From: Methanolobus mangrovi
GTDB lineage: Archaea; Halobacteriota; Methanosarcinia; Methanosarcinales; Methanosarcinaceae
NCBI RefSeq assembly: GCF_031312535.1
Contig: NZ_CP133594.1
Span: 1-64,000, forward strand
Length of the DNA stretch: 64,000 nucleotides
Direction of reading: 5' to 3'
The position numbers and the translations under genes were made by a program. Each line of letters begins with the position of its first letter. Position 1 is the first letter of the stretch. The notes beneath the pieces were generated by a model. The model worked only from the letters and a program-made list of their open reading frames with translations. It did not search any database and was not told the DNA's origin. Positions 1-8,177 of this stretch are shown here, in pieces.

Positions 1-1203
1 AGAAGTTCCGTATATGATAATTCAGATGTGTCTACGCCTACGGGTGATTTCTACTGGGATGCAAATAGTTTTTCCGGATTCTGGTTTCCGATAAAACCGG
101 GTCTTTCCAGTGAGGTACTTTACTTTCACAATAGTGTGAATTCCTCTTCCACTATCCAGCTAGGGGATAAGATTGCTGAAGGTAACCTCTATTATGTAAG
201 TAAACCCCAGATGAAAAAGACCAAAATTGGTGCTTGCGACGATGGAGGGGCATATGTTGTTGATGGCATTGACCTGAAGAAATACTATCTCATGGGTTTC
301 TTTGGTTCTCAGCATGTTGTAATGCCTGAAGAGTCGTCTGACCTTTCAGCCGGTTGCAAGCCGGATAGGATTGCAAAAATCTTGCTGGAAACAGATGATG
401 ATGTAAAAAAGCAGATGTTTTCAGGAGAAGAGTGGGAGCTTGCAGGGGGATGGTCACTTATAGTACAACAGGTCGATGTGGAAGGCAGTAAGGTATGGGT
501 GCAGCTGAACAAAGATGGCGAGGGAATAGACTCTTCAATAGTATCCGGTGATATGGACCTGGCCAAACAGGAAAGAACGTATCTTTACAAGGATGCGGAT
601 GATTATCCTGTATTCTATTGTTATGTTGATTCGATATTCAGGGGAATGGATACCGACTTTGTGGTTTTCAAATATGCTTTCCTCAGGGGTGATATCATTA
701 CAATCGAGGATGGGGACAGTTATGGTGCTTTTGATGTTGAAGGATTTGAGGTTCCTGCTGTCATGGGTGGTATCGATTATGCAGGAAGTGGAAGTGGGAC
801 TGTTCTCCACACCGGTGATGATGTATTGCTGATGTCCAATAATGATGATATCACACTGAACCCGAACAAGATCATCGACCTTTATGGTGGTCTTTATCTC
901 AAGACTGAGGATACATCTGCTCCATGTCTGAAAATGACATTATGGAAAACATGTACTATCACTGTGCCGGGTGCAGTTCAGGAAGATGAAAATGAAGATG
1001 CAGGCGAAGAAGTTATTGTTGTGGATCTGGCAGAAGGGGGCAATGAAGCTCAGACATCATCCAGTACAATGGATGAAAGTGCTGTTTCATATGATGTCGA
1101 TAATGCTGATGGTGATGTTGTTCAAAGCTCTGTTGTAGCACCGGGATTTGAGTTGTTTATCAGTCTGGTGGGGCTGTTTGGTGCATCAAGGGTTAGGGGA
1201 TGA
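1..1203 (+). CDS. S-layer-type surface protein, 5' end outside window
   Basis: The reading frame is open from the first base, so the true start and any signal peptide lie upstream. About 400 residues are visible. The body resembles the Methanosarcina S-layer domain (DUF1608): an FWF segment near the start, a YYLMGFFG-like segment, a SGEEWEL segment about residue 140 and a VDSIFRGMDTDFVVFKY segment. An acidic Glu/Asp/Ser/Thr-rich linker follows, and the protein ends in a PGF motif, a short hydrophobic stretch and a basic tail (SRVRG). That ending fits PGF-CTERM archaeosortase-type sorting. Family knowledge: such proteins form the archaeal cell envelope. Methanosarcina S-layer proteins usually carry two such domains, and only one is visible here. 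A second gene of the same type lies at 30017-31249. The exact role, main lattice or minor surface protein, is unknown. Confidence 0.8.
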   Translation, partial: RSSVYDNSDVSTPTGDFYWDANSFSGFWFPIKPGLSSEVLYFHNSVNSSSTIQLGDKIAEGNLYYVSKPQMKKTKIGACDDGGAYVVDGIDLKKYYLMGFFGSQHVVMPEESSDLSAGCKPDRIAKILLETDDDVKKQMFSGEEWELAGGWSLIVQQVDVEGSKVWVQLNKDGEGIDSSIVSGDMDLAKQERTYLYKDADDYPVFYCYVDSIFRGMDTDFVVFKYAFLRGDIITIEDGDSYGAFDVEGFEVPAVMGGIDYAGSGSGTVLHTGDDVLLMSNNDDITLNPNKIIDLYGGLYLKTEDTSAPCLKMTLWKTCTITVPGAVQEDENEDAGEEVIVVDLAEGGNEAQTSSSTMDESAVSYDVDNADGDVVQSSVVAPGFELFISLVGLFGASRVRG

Positions 1204-1235
1204 TTTGTAGGAATCGTTATTCTTTGGTGATTGGG

Positions 1236-1271
1236 GTCCATGTCCGTTATGGCATGGACTTTAATTTATTT
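1236..1271 (+). terminator. Hairpin terminator after S-layer-type gene
   Basis: GTCCATG (1236-1242) pairs with CATGGAC (1253-1259), with a 10-nt loop, followed by a T-rich run to about 1272. It lies 33 nt after the stop codon. Confidence 0.55.
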
Positions 1272-1427
1272 TTGATAACAATTATTACTATGAATGATGT
1301 TTTTGTTTCGCATAATAATCTGGTATGTATTGTATTTGTAATCACACGTTTTCATAAATGCTAAATAACATTAGCCATTTTACGATCGTGGTCTTATGGC
1401 CAAAGAAAATATAGGAGATGAAAAAAT

Positions 1428-1625
1428 ATGTTATGGGGATTTTCCGTACTCAAAGATGAGCAAATGAAAGCCATTGCAGAACTCGAAGAAAAACTGGATA
1501 TTACTTTACTTGCATTCTCCGGGATCAATATCAAAAATGCAGAAATTACGACTGATGACCTTGAGCAGATAAAGAAACTGGAATCAGACCTTGGTCTGTC
1601 TCTTGTTGCTGTGAAAGTGGAGTAA
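1428..1625 (+). CDS. Small conserved-looking protein of unknown function (65 aa)
   Basis: A GGAGATG Shine-Dalgarno sequence sits about 8 nt before the ATG, and the ORF is flanked by its own AT-rich upstream region and a downstream hairpin, so it looks like a real monocistronic gene. The product is acidic and mostly helical, with two Glu/Lys-rich amphipathic segments (about residues 10-25 and 43-55) around short beta-like stretches (LLAFSGI, LSLVAVKVE). It has no signal peptide, membrane segment or metal-binding Cys/His. I do not recognise a family. Confidence 0.6.
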   Translation: MLWGFSVLKDEQMKAIAELEEKLDITLLAFSGINIKNAEITTDDLEQIKKLESDLGLSLVAVKVE

Positions 1626-1668
1626 AATCAGATAGTTTTCCTTCCATTTCCTTTTTTAGTTGTAAAGG

Positions 1669-1691
1669 AGCAGGTGATATTTTCACCTGCT
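1669..1691. terminator. Bidirectional hairpin between convergent genes
   Basis: AGCAGGTGA (1669-1677) and TCACCTGCT (1683-1691) form a perfect 9-bp stem with a 5-nt loop. It lies between the stop codons of the small plus-strand gene ending at 1625 and the minus-strand FmdE-like gene ending at 1705, so it can serve both. Confidence 0.6.
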
Positions 1692-1704
1692 TTAAAACTT
1701 CCTT

Positions 1705-2346
1705 TCACCATCCTCTGCTATATTCTTCATAACATGGGATACAGACGTATTCTCCATTCTGGACTTTTGCCCGGGATTCTGCCATCATTTCTCCGCATTT
1801 CGCGCATTGTACGGAGTTGAATATCCTTGCCTTTCCGGGAATTTTGATATCAACGAACTTTATGTCAAACATCTCTTCAACAGGGGTGTTCCTCATGGTC
1901 ACGGATATTCCGTCCATGCGTTTCCTGAACTCTTTTGTTTCTTCCTCTGTGGCTGTGCCGTCCATGACTTTAGGGCGCAGTTTGCTGACTTCAGGGTCTA
2001 TGGCATCGATGTTGAAACTTGCTTTCAGTGCAACTCTGACAGCTTTACCGCTGTCCCTGCAAATGAATGTGAAGGCCTGCTTTGCATGATCCTTGTAGAT
2101 GAGATTGCCCTTGCCCAGGGTGCATCCTGTAAGAACCTGTACTGCATCCACTCCACAGGCATCGTTCTCGACAATTGTGACGAGTTCCTCGTCGATATCT
2201 CTCTTGGTCTCCAGTTTTTCGATTCCTGCTTTGGCAGCAATGTAGCCAATGGTAAGGCCAGGGCAGACGTGTCCGTGGAACTTTGCTGCATCTTCAAAGG
2301 TAGGGCTCTGTCTGGTTGTAGTTTCGTTTGAACATTCGGATGGCAT
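1705..2346 (-). CDS. FmdE/FwdE-family protein with C-terminal zinc ribbon
   Basis: The N-terminal two thirds match the FmdE domain: an HGHVCPG motif near residue 26, then NDACGVDAVQ and LTGCTLGKGN segments with conserved Cys. A C-terminal zinc ribbon has CAKC and CIPC pairs. The family was named from a protein that copurified with molybdenum formylmethanofuran dehydrogenase, the enzyme that reduces CO2 in methanogenesis. Many members are stand-alone and of unproven function. No fwd/fmd genes are adjacent, so the link to methanogenesis is by family only. An in-frame GTG at 2353-2355 is an alternative start. I prefer the ATG at 2346. A TTTTAAAAG box about 30-40 nt upstream implies a very short leader. 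Confidence 0.8.
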   Translation of the reverse strand: MPSECSNETTTRQSPTFEDAAKFHGHVCPGLTIGYIAAKAGIEKLETKRDIDEELVTIVENDACGVDAVQVLTGCTLGKGNLIYKDHAKQAFTFICRDSGKAVRVALKASFNIDAIDPEVSKLRPKVMDGTATEEETKEFRKRMDGISVTMRNTPVEEMFDIKFVDIKIPGKARIFNSVQCAKCGEMMAESRAKVQNGEYVCIPCYEEYSRGW

Positions 2347-2539
2347 GATAATCACGGAGTTTAAAAGCTAGTAATACTTTTAAAACCTTTCGTGTTATCG
2401 TGATGTGGTAAAAATTAGAATGGTGGTTGATTAAAACTACCTTTCATCCATTGTATTTTGTCATCTGTAGTCTTGTAAAGGACAAATAAAAGGCAATACC
2501 ACTAAAGTTCAATTAATAATTATCAGAAAAGTAGGTTGG

Positions 2540-2614
2540 TGCTCCGATGGGGATTCGAACCCCAGTCGCAGGAGTGAGAGTCCTGCATGATTGGCCGTGC
2601 TACACTATCGGAGC
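2540..2614 (-). tRNA. tRNA-Glu (CTC anticodon)
   Basis: On the minus strand a 7-bp acceptor stem (GCTCCGA/TCGGAGC), a CAGGA/TCCTG anticodon stem with loop CTCTCAC, and a TGGGG-TTCGAAT-CCCCA T arm fold as a cloverleaf of 75 nt. CCA is not encoded. Its product also feeds HemA (41334-42632), which uses glutamyl-tRNA. Confidence 0.93.
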
Positions 2615-2697
2615 AGTATGATTTGCTAACAGCACCCTTGAAAGTAACTCAATATTTATTAACCTTTCGTTTAAAGGGTGAAATGTATGTTTGTGGA

Positions 2698-3933
2698 TTA
2701 GACAAACATACTATGTGGCATATTAGATTCTTCTTCCTCTTCGACTACTTTTTCGTAGGCATCCATCATGTCTTTCATGGTGATGCTTTCGCCGCGTCTT
2801 CTCAGGACGAACATTCCGGCTTCTTTGGTTATGACCTTCAGGTCGGCACCGCTAAGGCCGTCTGTCATCTTTGCCAGCTTCTCAAAGTCCACATCGTCCG
2901 TGATGCTCATTTTACGTGTATGGATCTTTAATATCTCCAGGCGAGCCTTCTCATCAGGGATTGGAACCTCGATAACACGGTCAAAACGTCCAGGACGAAG
3001 CAATGCAGGATCGAGTAAGTCTATCCTGTTGGTTGCGGCAATGACCTTTACATTCTGTGTTGCGTCAAAACCATCCATTTCGGCCAGTAGTTGAAGCATG
3101 GTACGGTTGACTTCTGCTGAGCCTGTTGTACCGTCATGTGTACGCATACCGCCCACTGCATCGATCTCATCAATGAAAAGGATGGATGGGGCCTTGTCGC
3201 GAGCCATCTGGAACACGTCCTTTACCAGACGCGCACCTTCTCCGACGAATTTCTGCACAAGGTCGGAACCGGACATGCGTATGAATGTCGCATGTGCTCT
3301 TGAAGCAACAGCTTTAGCGATAAGGGTCTTACCAGTTCCGGGTGCGCCGTACAGCAATACTCCGGTAGGTGGCTCTATTCCTATCTTCTCAAAGAGTTCT
3401 GGTTCCAGGAGTGGTAGCTCCACAGATTCGACAACTTCCTTAAGCACATCATCCAGGCCACCTATCATATCATAGTCAATTCCGGGAGAGTTGATTAATT
3501 CCATGACCTGTGCGCGCACATCTGCAGCTCTGGTTATTATAGATATAATAGAGAATGCGGCATTGACGCAAACCCTCATACCTGCCTCTACATTCAGGTT
3601 AGCTGGGATCCTTGTCACAACTTCCTGATTGTTTCCATGCTGCCTGATAAGTGCTGTGCCATGGTCTACTTCCATTACCGTGGCAATGAATAGTGGCGGT
3701 GTAGTGAGTTGCTCCAGTTGTCTTTTGAGCTTATTAGTTTCGTCGAGATAATTATTTGCTAACATGCTGGCTTCAAGCAGTTTAGCGCGCATGTTTTCAT
3801 TATTGATTTTGAGTATCTCTATTTCATGAAGTAATGATTCTACATCTTTTTCGTCAAGACCTTCAGATTCTATCTGCGTCTTCATTTTTGAGCGATTGGT
3901 GTCAACTGGTGATTCGGCACTACTATTTGACAT
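2698..3933 (-). CDS. pan: Proteasome-activating nucleotidase (PAN)
   Basis: An AAA+ ATPase that unfolds proteins and feeds them to the 20S proteasome. The 411 residues run in the family order: an N-terminal coiled coil (about 28-75), an OB-fold (about 80-135), and the AAA+ module with Walker A GAPGTGKT (196-203), Walker B ILFIDEID (251-258), then NRIDLLDPALLRPGRFD as sensor-1 and arginine-finger region. The C terminus is Met-Phe-Val, a Phe variant of the HbYX motif that opens the proteasome gate. It is monocistronic. A TTTATATCC box about 30 nt upstream of the ATG (near 3957-3965 on the plus strand) and no Shine-Dalgarno suggest a short-leader transcript. Confidence 0.95.
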   Translation of the reverse strand: MSNSSAESPVDTNRSKMKTQIESEGLDEKDVESLLHEIEILKINNENMRAKLLEASMLANNYLDETNKLKRQLEQLTTPPLFIATVMEVDHGTALIRQHGNNQEVVTRIPANLNVEAGMRVCVNAAFSIISIITRAADVRAQVMELINSPGIDYDMIGGLDDVLKEVVESVELPLLEPELFEKIGIEPPTGVLLYGAPGTGKTLIAKAVASRAHATFIRMSGSDLVQKFVGEGARLVKDVFQMARDKAPSILFIDEIDAVGGMRTHDGTTGSAEVNRTMLQLLAEMDGFDATQNVKVIAATNRIDLLDPALLRPGRFDRVIEVPIPDEKARLEILKIHTRKMSITDDVDFEKLAKMTDGLSGADLKVITKEAGMFVLRRRGESITMKDMMDAYEKVVEEEEESNMPHSMFV

Positions 3934-4384
3934 AGGGTCATACTATGGGTATCATCGGATATAAACCCGACTGCATCGAAGCGTGGTGTTTTTGCTTGCA
4001 GTATGCCTTTTTTCTCAGGGTTTGTATTATTTCCTATTAGTTTCTTCTTTTTAGGCTCTATCACAAAAAACTGCATTAATCTGGCTATTTGTATCTTATT
4101 TAATAAAAGAGGCTTTAATATCTCTTTTTTAGTTATATGTGTACATGAAGGCAGTCTGTTTACTCTTTTTGTTATCCTTTTAGTTCTTAATTCGACAAAT
4201 AACGAAATATTTATCTATCATTATTACAGTTGTTCTATTGCAGGTGTGTTTTACTACACATTTACTTTGCTTTAAAACTGTGTTAAGTGCTTTAATTTCG
4301 AAAATAAGCTCTTTTAAGGCTTTGATTCGTCTCAAAACATTTGCATACTAATATTAGAGCAAATATTTATATATTATTAAATCC
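3934..4384. other. AT-rich divergent intergenic region
   Basis: This region lies between divergent PAN and the Gln-rich protein gene. It is very T-rich on the plus strand. A 90-codon frame at 4003-4275 is rich in Phe/Ile and lacks a ribosome-binding site, so I do not call it a gene. TATA-like boxes occur near 4205-4212 and 4361-4375. Confidence 0.5.
4361..4375 (+). promoter_or_regulatory. TATA box for the Gln-rich protein gene
   Basis: AAATATTTATATATT is a strong archaeal TATA element. A start about 25 nt downstream (about 4393-4398) would give a leader of roughly 150 nt before the main ATG at 4547, unusually long for this window. Confidence 0.55.
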
Positions 4385-4425
4385 ATGTTAGTAATTGTGA
4401 GTCACACGGTAACAGCGTGTTCCTG

Positions 4426-4550
4426 ATGTGTTCACAAAACAACGGATCAAGATTAAAATGAGCAACACCATTGTCTGAGGGGATAAATGGTTTGTGAATC
4501 CATCAATATCTGAGGGGATGAATGGATCCGCAAAGAGGCAAAAAGGATGA
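4426..4550 (+). promoter_or_regulatory. Leader with chained mini-ORFs upstream of the Gln-rich protein
   Basis: Four tiny ATG ORFs follow each other: 4426-4461 (11 codons), 4458-4478 (6 codons, ATGA overlap with the first), 4487-4513 (8 codons) and 4518-4550 (10 codons, ATGA overlap with the main ATG at 4547). A fifth possible one at 4385-4426 shares a TGATG overlap with the first but probably precedes the transcription start. A 17-nt motif CTGAGGGGAT(A/G)AATGG occurs twice (about 4475 and 4510), placing a GAGGGG ribosome-binding site at the same distance before an ATG. The arrangement suggests translational coupling or a leader-peptide control, which is inference. Confidence 0.35.
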
Positions 4551-5464
4551 AGGTTCGGCTTGAGATCATCGATGACGATGGAATTGAAAGCGCAAATGTC
4601 GAATTTGCGGGAAGGCACTGGAAAAGGCGTCTTCTTGCATTTCTAGGCATGGTCGAAGACGAGACTGAAAAAATCTCCGAACCTTCATCCTATTCATCTA
4701 ATTCTACGGTTCAGGTGGCTGAACAGAATACGTATCAACCACAATTCGTTCAACAACCAGGACCTGTAAGTTTCCAGCAAATGGGTCAGCAGACTGCTCC
4801 CGTGCAACAGTTTCAGGGACAGGTTCAGCAACAACCTGTTCAGCAAAACGTTCCGCAGCAGTTCCAGCAACCGATGCAACAGGCAACTGTGCCGCTACAA
4901 TATCAGCAGCCAGTTCAACAATCCTCGATTCCTGCAATGAATCAGCAATATGCGCCGATTTATCCGCAGCAGTCTGTAATGCAAGATTACCCACCACAAC
5001 AATACATACAGCCTACCCTACCTCCTGGGGGAATGCAACAGTATGGATATGGGCAGCCGGCAAAAACTCTGTCACCTACGGTCCAGCAAAATATGTATTC
5101 TAACCCGCAAACTTCGCCGGCTGTTTCCAATCAACCTGCACGTCGCAGGACTCCTCTGCTTCAGGACAGGCTAAATGATATGTCTCTGACGATCAACGAG
5201 CGCCTTGAGCTGTTCCTTAAATATGAGTATCCTCGTGTCTGGTTCTCATCTCAGGATGTCCAGCAGCATTATGAGAGGATCTACGGAGCTATAAAACAAA
5301 GTACTGTATCCACATATCTTTCTCGTATGTTCCGCAAGAATCTGCTTGAGCGCAGAGGTAACAGGACACAGCGTGAATATCGTTACATGGCTGATGAACA
5401 GGAATCCACTTACAAGATGGAAGAAATGCCCGGTGAATCTGTGTATCACAGAATCCAGTATTGA
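4547..5464 (+). CDS. Gln/Pro-rich protein with C-terminal winged-helix-like domain
   Basis: The 305-residue product has three parts. Residues 1-35 form a compact charged domain (MKVRLEIIDDDG, AGRHWKRRLLAFLGM). Residues about 50-200 are low-complexity, rich in Gln, Pro, Tyr and Val, and probably disordered. Residues about 205-285 look like a winged helix-turn-helix: SLTINERLELFLKYEYP, SSQDVQQHYERIYG, STVSTYLSRMFRKNLLERRG, then a wing ending REYRYM. A role in DNA binding or transcription is inferred from that domain alone. The ATG at 4547 is the only in-frame start after a stop at 4511-4513. I do not recognise a named family. Confidence 0.8.
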   Translation: MKVRLEIIDDDGIESANVEFAGRHWKRRLLAFLGMVEDETEKISEPSSYSSNSTVQVAEQNTYQPQFVQQPGPVSFQQMGQQTAPVQQFQGQVQQQPVQQNVPQQFQQPMQQATVPLQYQQPVQQSSIPAMNQQYAPIYPQQSVMQDYPPQQYIQPTLPPGGMQQYGYGQPAKTLSPTVQQNMYSNPQTSPAVSNQPARRRTPLLQDRLNDMSLTINERLELFLKYEYPRVWFSSQDVQQHYERIYGAIKQSTVSTYLSRMFRKNLLERRGNRTQREYRYMADEQESTYKMEEMPGESVYHRIQY

Positions 5465-5525
5465 CTCTGTACTAATATAGGGTCTTAATTAGGTATTTAA
5501 TGGATTTCTAGCTATATCTATTCCC

Positions 5526-5762
5526 ATGCGTTCATCTCAGGATATTTTCAATACTGGAATTGCTCTTGTTATTATGGGTTTTGTTCTTGTTTTTGCAGGT
5601 GTGCTGTCATCATCATTTAATGGGACAGGCGACTTTGGAGGTCTTATACTTATAGGTCCCATTCCAATAACATTCGGATCGTCTCCTGAGATCACTTCAT
5701 CCATGCTCTGGTCAGGTGTACTCATAGCTCTTGTTTATCTCATTGTACGGAGGCGACTCTGA
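5526..5762 (+). CDS. DUF131 (TIGR00304-type) small membrane protein
   Basis: The 78-residue protein has two transmembrane helices (about 9-30 and 58-75) around a conserved loop with the signature ILIGPIPITFGS. It belongs to a small archaeal family of unknown function, usually found as tandem paralogues. Its stop overlaps the start of the next gene by one base (TGATG), so the two are cotranscribed and probably translationally coupled. Confidence 0.8.
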   Translation: MRSSQDIFNTGIALVIMGFVLVFAGVLSSSFNGTGDFGGLILIGPIPITFGSSPEITSSMLWSGVLIALVYLIVRRRL

Positions 5763-6061
5763 TGATAGGTTCATATCTTGTGATCATCGGTATTCTGATG
5801 ATTATTTCCGGCTTCTTTCTGATATTTGCAGCAAGCTTTTATGGGGGTGCAAACTTGGATAGGGTTGATGAACACTCTCCAATCCTGTCTGATAATAATT
5901 CCGAAACCTCCTTTCAGGGCAGAAATAATGAGGTTCGGGGTGGTGGGATTATCATGCTCGGTCCAATTCCTATAATCATTGGCTCGGACGCAAAAAGCAC
6001 CCGGACTCTGGTAATACTGGCAATTGTTCTCAGTGTGCTGTACTTTTTGATATTCATGTAA
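5762..6061 (+). CDS. DUF131 (TIGR00304-type) membrane protein, second paralogue
   Basis: The 99-residue product repeats the layout of the preceding gene: helices at about 4-26 and 80-98 flank a polar loop carrying the diagnostic IIMLGPIPIIIGSD. The loop is longer and more polar than in its partner. Function is unknown. Pairing of the two suggests a heteromeric membrane unit, which is inference. Confidence 0.8.
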   Translation: MIGSYLVIIGILMIISGFFLIFAASFYGGANLDRVDEHSPILSDNNSETSFQGRNNEVRGGGIIMLGPIPIIIGSDAKSTRTLVILAIVLSVLYFLIFM

Positions 6062-6176
6062 TACTGTAGTGAGCTTGTGATTGTGTTAAGCTGTAATTTG
6101 TCGTTTCCGATGTCAGAATACGCATGCATCTAAGTTGTGAATATGTTTATAGGCATTCGGTTCAATACAGGTATTG

Positions 6177-8159
6177 ATGCGTCCTTTCAAACTAGTCTCA
6201 GAGTACAGTCCGAAGGGTGACCAGCCAAAAGCAATATCTCAGCTCACTGAAGGTATGCTGTCAGGCAAGAAGCACCAGACCTTACTTGGTGTGACCGGTT
6301 CTGGAAAAACATTTACGGTGGCCAATGTTATCCAGAATGTGCAAAAACCCACTCTTGTGATAGCGCACAACAAAACACTTGCAGCACAACTGTTCTCTGA
6401 ATTCCGCGAGTTCTTCCCTGACAATGCAGTGGAATATTTCGTCAGTTATTATGATTACTACCAGCCAGAGGCTTACATGCCTACTACGGACACTTATATT
6501 GAGAAGGATGCATCGATAAATGAGGAAATTGACCGTCTCAGGCTTTCAGCTACTAAATCCCTGCTTGAACGCAAAGACGTCATAGTCGTTGCCAGTGTTT
6601 CATGTATCTATAACCTGGGTTCACCTGATGAATGGAGGGCGATGTCTGTAATGCTTACTCCGGGTGCAGAGGTAGACAGGCCTTCTTTTCTGGAATCTCT
6701 TATCAATATACAGTATGAAAGGAATGATATTGCTTTCACACAGGGAACTTTCCGACTGAGGGGGGACACCATTGAGATATTCCCTGCGCAGGAAAACAAG
6801 GGTATCCGGATAGAAATGTTTGGTGATGAGATCGACAGGATAGTCTATTTTGATCCGGTTACGGGGAAAGTGCTGGAAGAGGTGCTTCCGGGCGAGAGTA
6901 TTGGTATCTATCCTGCAAAGCATTTTGTGATGCCTGAAGAGTATATTGAAAAGGCACTCTTGACCATTGATGCAGAACTTCAGGACCGGTTATCTGTACT
7001 GCGTTCTGAGAACAAGCTCCTTGAAGCCCAGAGACTTGAGCAGAGAACCAAGTTTGATATGGAAATGGTAAAAGAACTTGGTTATTGCAGTGGTATTGAG
7101 AATTATTCGCGACATTTTGACGGCCGTCGTCCCGGCGAGCCACCATCTTCCCTGCTGGATTTCTTCCCCGCTGACTATCTTGTGGTAATAGACGAATCCC
7201 ACGTAACCATTCCTCAGATAAGGGGTATGCATAACGGTGACAGGGCAAGGAAACAGTCTCTGGTTGAGTATGGTTTCCGCCTGCCATCTGCTCTTGATAA
7301 TCGTCCCCTGCGTTATGATGAGTTTGAAAGAAGGCTGAATGATGTCATCTATGTTTCAGCAACTCCTGCCGAGTACGAAGTTGAGAAAAGCAAGGCGGTT
7401 GTGGAGCAGATCATTCGTCCTACTGGTCTTGTTGATCCTGAAGTATCTGTCAGGCCTGTGGAGAATCAGGTTGACGATCTGATTGGTGAGGTCCGTAAGG
7501 TGACTGCCAAAGGTTTCAGGACTCTGGTGACAACTCTTACTAAGAGGATGGCAGAGGACCTTACGGAATACCTGGTGGAACTGGGGATAAGGGTGAGGTA
7601 CATGCACTCTGATATCGATACTCTCGAACGCTCACAGATAGTCCGGGGTCTGAGGAAAGGGGATTTCGATGTGCTTGTGGGTATCAATCTCTTGCGTGAG
7701 GGACTTGATATTCCTGAAGTTGCTTTTGTCGCTATTCTGGATGCTGATAAAGAAGGTTTCCTGCGTTCTGAGCGTTCTCTTATCCAGACCATGGGTCGCG
7801 CTTCCAGAAATGTTGAAGGTCGTGTTATACTCTATGCGGACAGGATTACAGGTTCCATGGAACGTGCCATGAATGAGACAGAGAGGCGTCGCAAGCTCCA
7901 GACCAAATTCAATGAAGAGCATGGTATTACTCCTACGACTATCCAGAAATCTCTGCAAAAGGAACTTGTGGAGACGAAAGAATACGAGACCGTGTCCGGT
8001 GTTCTGGCAATAGCTGAAGATATGTCTGTAAAGGAAATTACGGATGTGATAGTTGATCTTGAGGCTGATATGCATCTTGCCGCCAAGAATCTTGAATTTG
8101 AGAGGGCGGCAGAACTCAGGGACAGGATAAAGGAGCTACGTGAAAGTTATTCCCTGTAA
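6177..8159 (+). CDS. uvrB: UvrABC system protein B (excinuclease subunit)
   Basis: UvrB is the DNA-damage verification helicase of nucleotide excision repair, loaded by UvrA and partnered by UvrC. The 660-residue product is full length: Walker A GVTGSGKT (about 39-46), the beta-hairpin region [12 protein letters not shown], helicase motifs with [18 protein letters not shown], and [11 protein letters not shown], and a C-terminal UVR helix pair (about 620-655) that binds UvrC. An in-frame TTG at 6174 is possible, but the ATG at 6177 fits better. A GTTTATAGG box at 6145-6153 implies a nearly leaderless mRNA. No uvrA or uvrC lies in the window. The family is bacterial in origin and widespread in mesophilic methanogens. 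Confidence 0.95.
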   Translation: MRPFKLVSEYSPKGDQPKAISQLTEGMLSGKKHQTLLGVTGSGKTFTVANVIQNVQKPTLVIAHNKTLAAQLFSEFREFFPDNAVEYFVSYYDYYQPEAYMPTTDTYIEKDASINEEIDRLRLSATKSLLERKDVIVVASVSCIYNLGSPDEWRAMSVMLTPGAEVDRPSFLESLINIQYERNDIAFTQGTFRLRGDTIEIFPAQENKGIRIEMFGDEIDRIVYFDPVTGKVLEEVLPGESIGIYPAKHFVMPEEYIEKALLTIDAELQDRLSVLRSENKLLEAQRLEQRTKFDMEMVKELGYCSGIENYSRHFDGRRPGEPPSSLLDFFPADYLVVIDESHVTIPQIRGMHNGDRARKQSLVEYGFRLPSALDNRPLRYDEFERRLNDVIYVSATPAEYEVEKSKAVVEQIIRPTGLVDPEVSVRPVENQVDDLIGEVRKVTAKGFRTLVTTLTKRMAEDLTEYLVELGIRVRYMHSDIDTLERSQIVRGLRKGDFDVLVGINLLREGLDIPEVAFVAILDADKEGFLRSERSLIQTMGRASRNVEGRVILYADRITGSMERAMNETERRRKLQTKFNEEHGITPTTIQKSLQKELVETKEYETVSGVLAIAEDMSVKEITDVIVDLEADMHLAAKNLEFERAAELRDRIKELRESYSL

Positions 8160-8177
8160 TTATGATTTAAATTGTAA

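Noticed and set aside
4003-4275. 90-codon hydrophobic plus-strand frame upstream of the Gln-rich gene
   Set aside because: It is a T-rich intergenic artefact (Phe/Ile/Leu-rich) without a ribosome-binding site or recognisable motif.
4694-4997. Minus-strand ORFs opposite the Gln-rich linker
   Set aside because: CAG/CAA-rich sequence gives long open antisense frames by composition alone.
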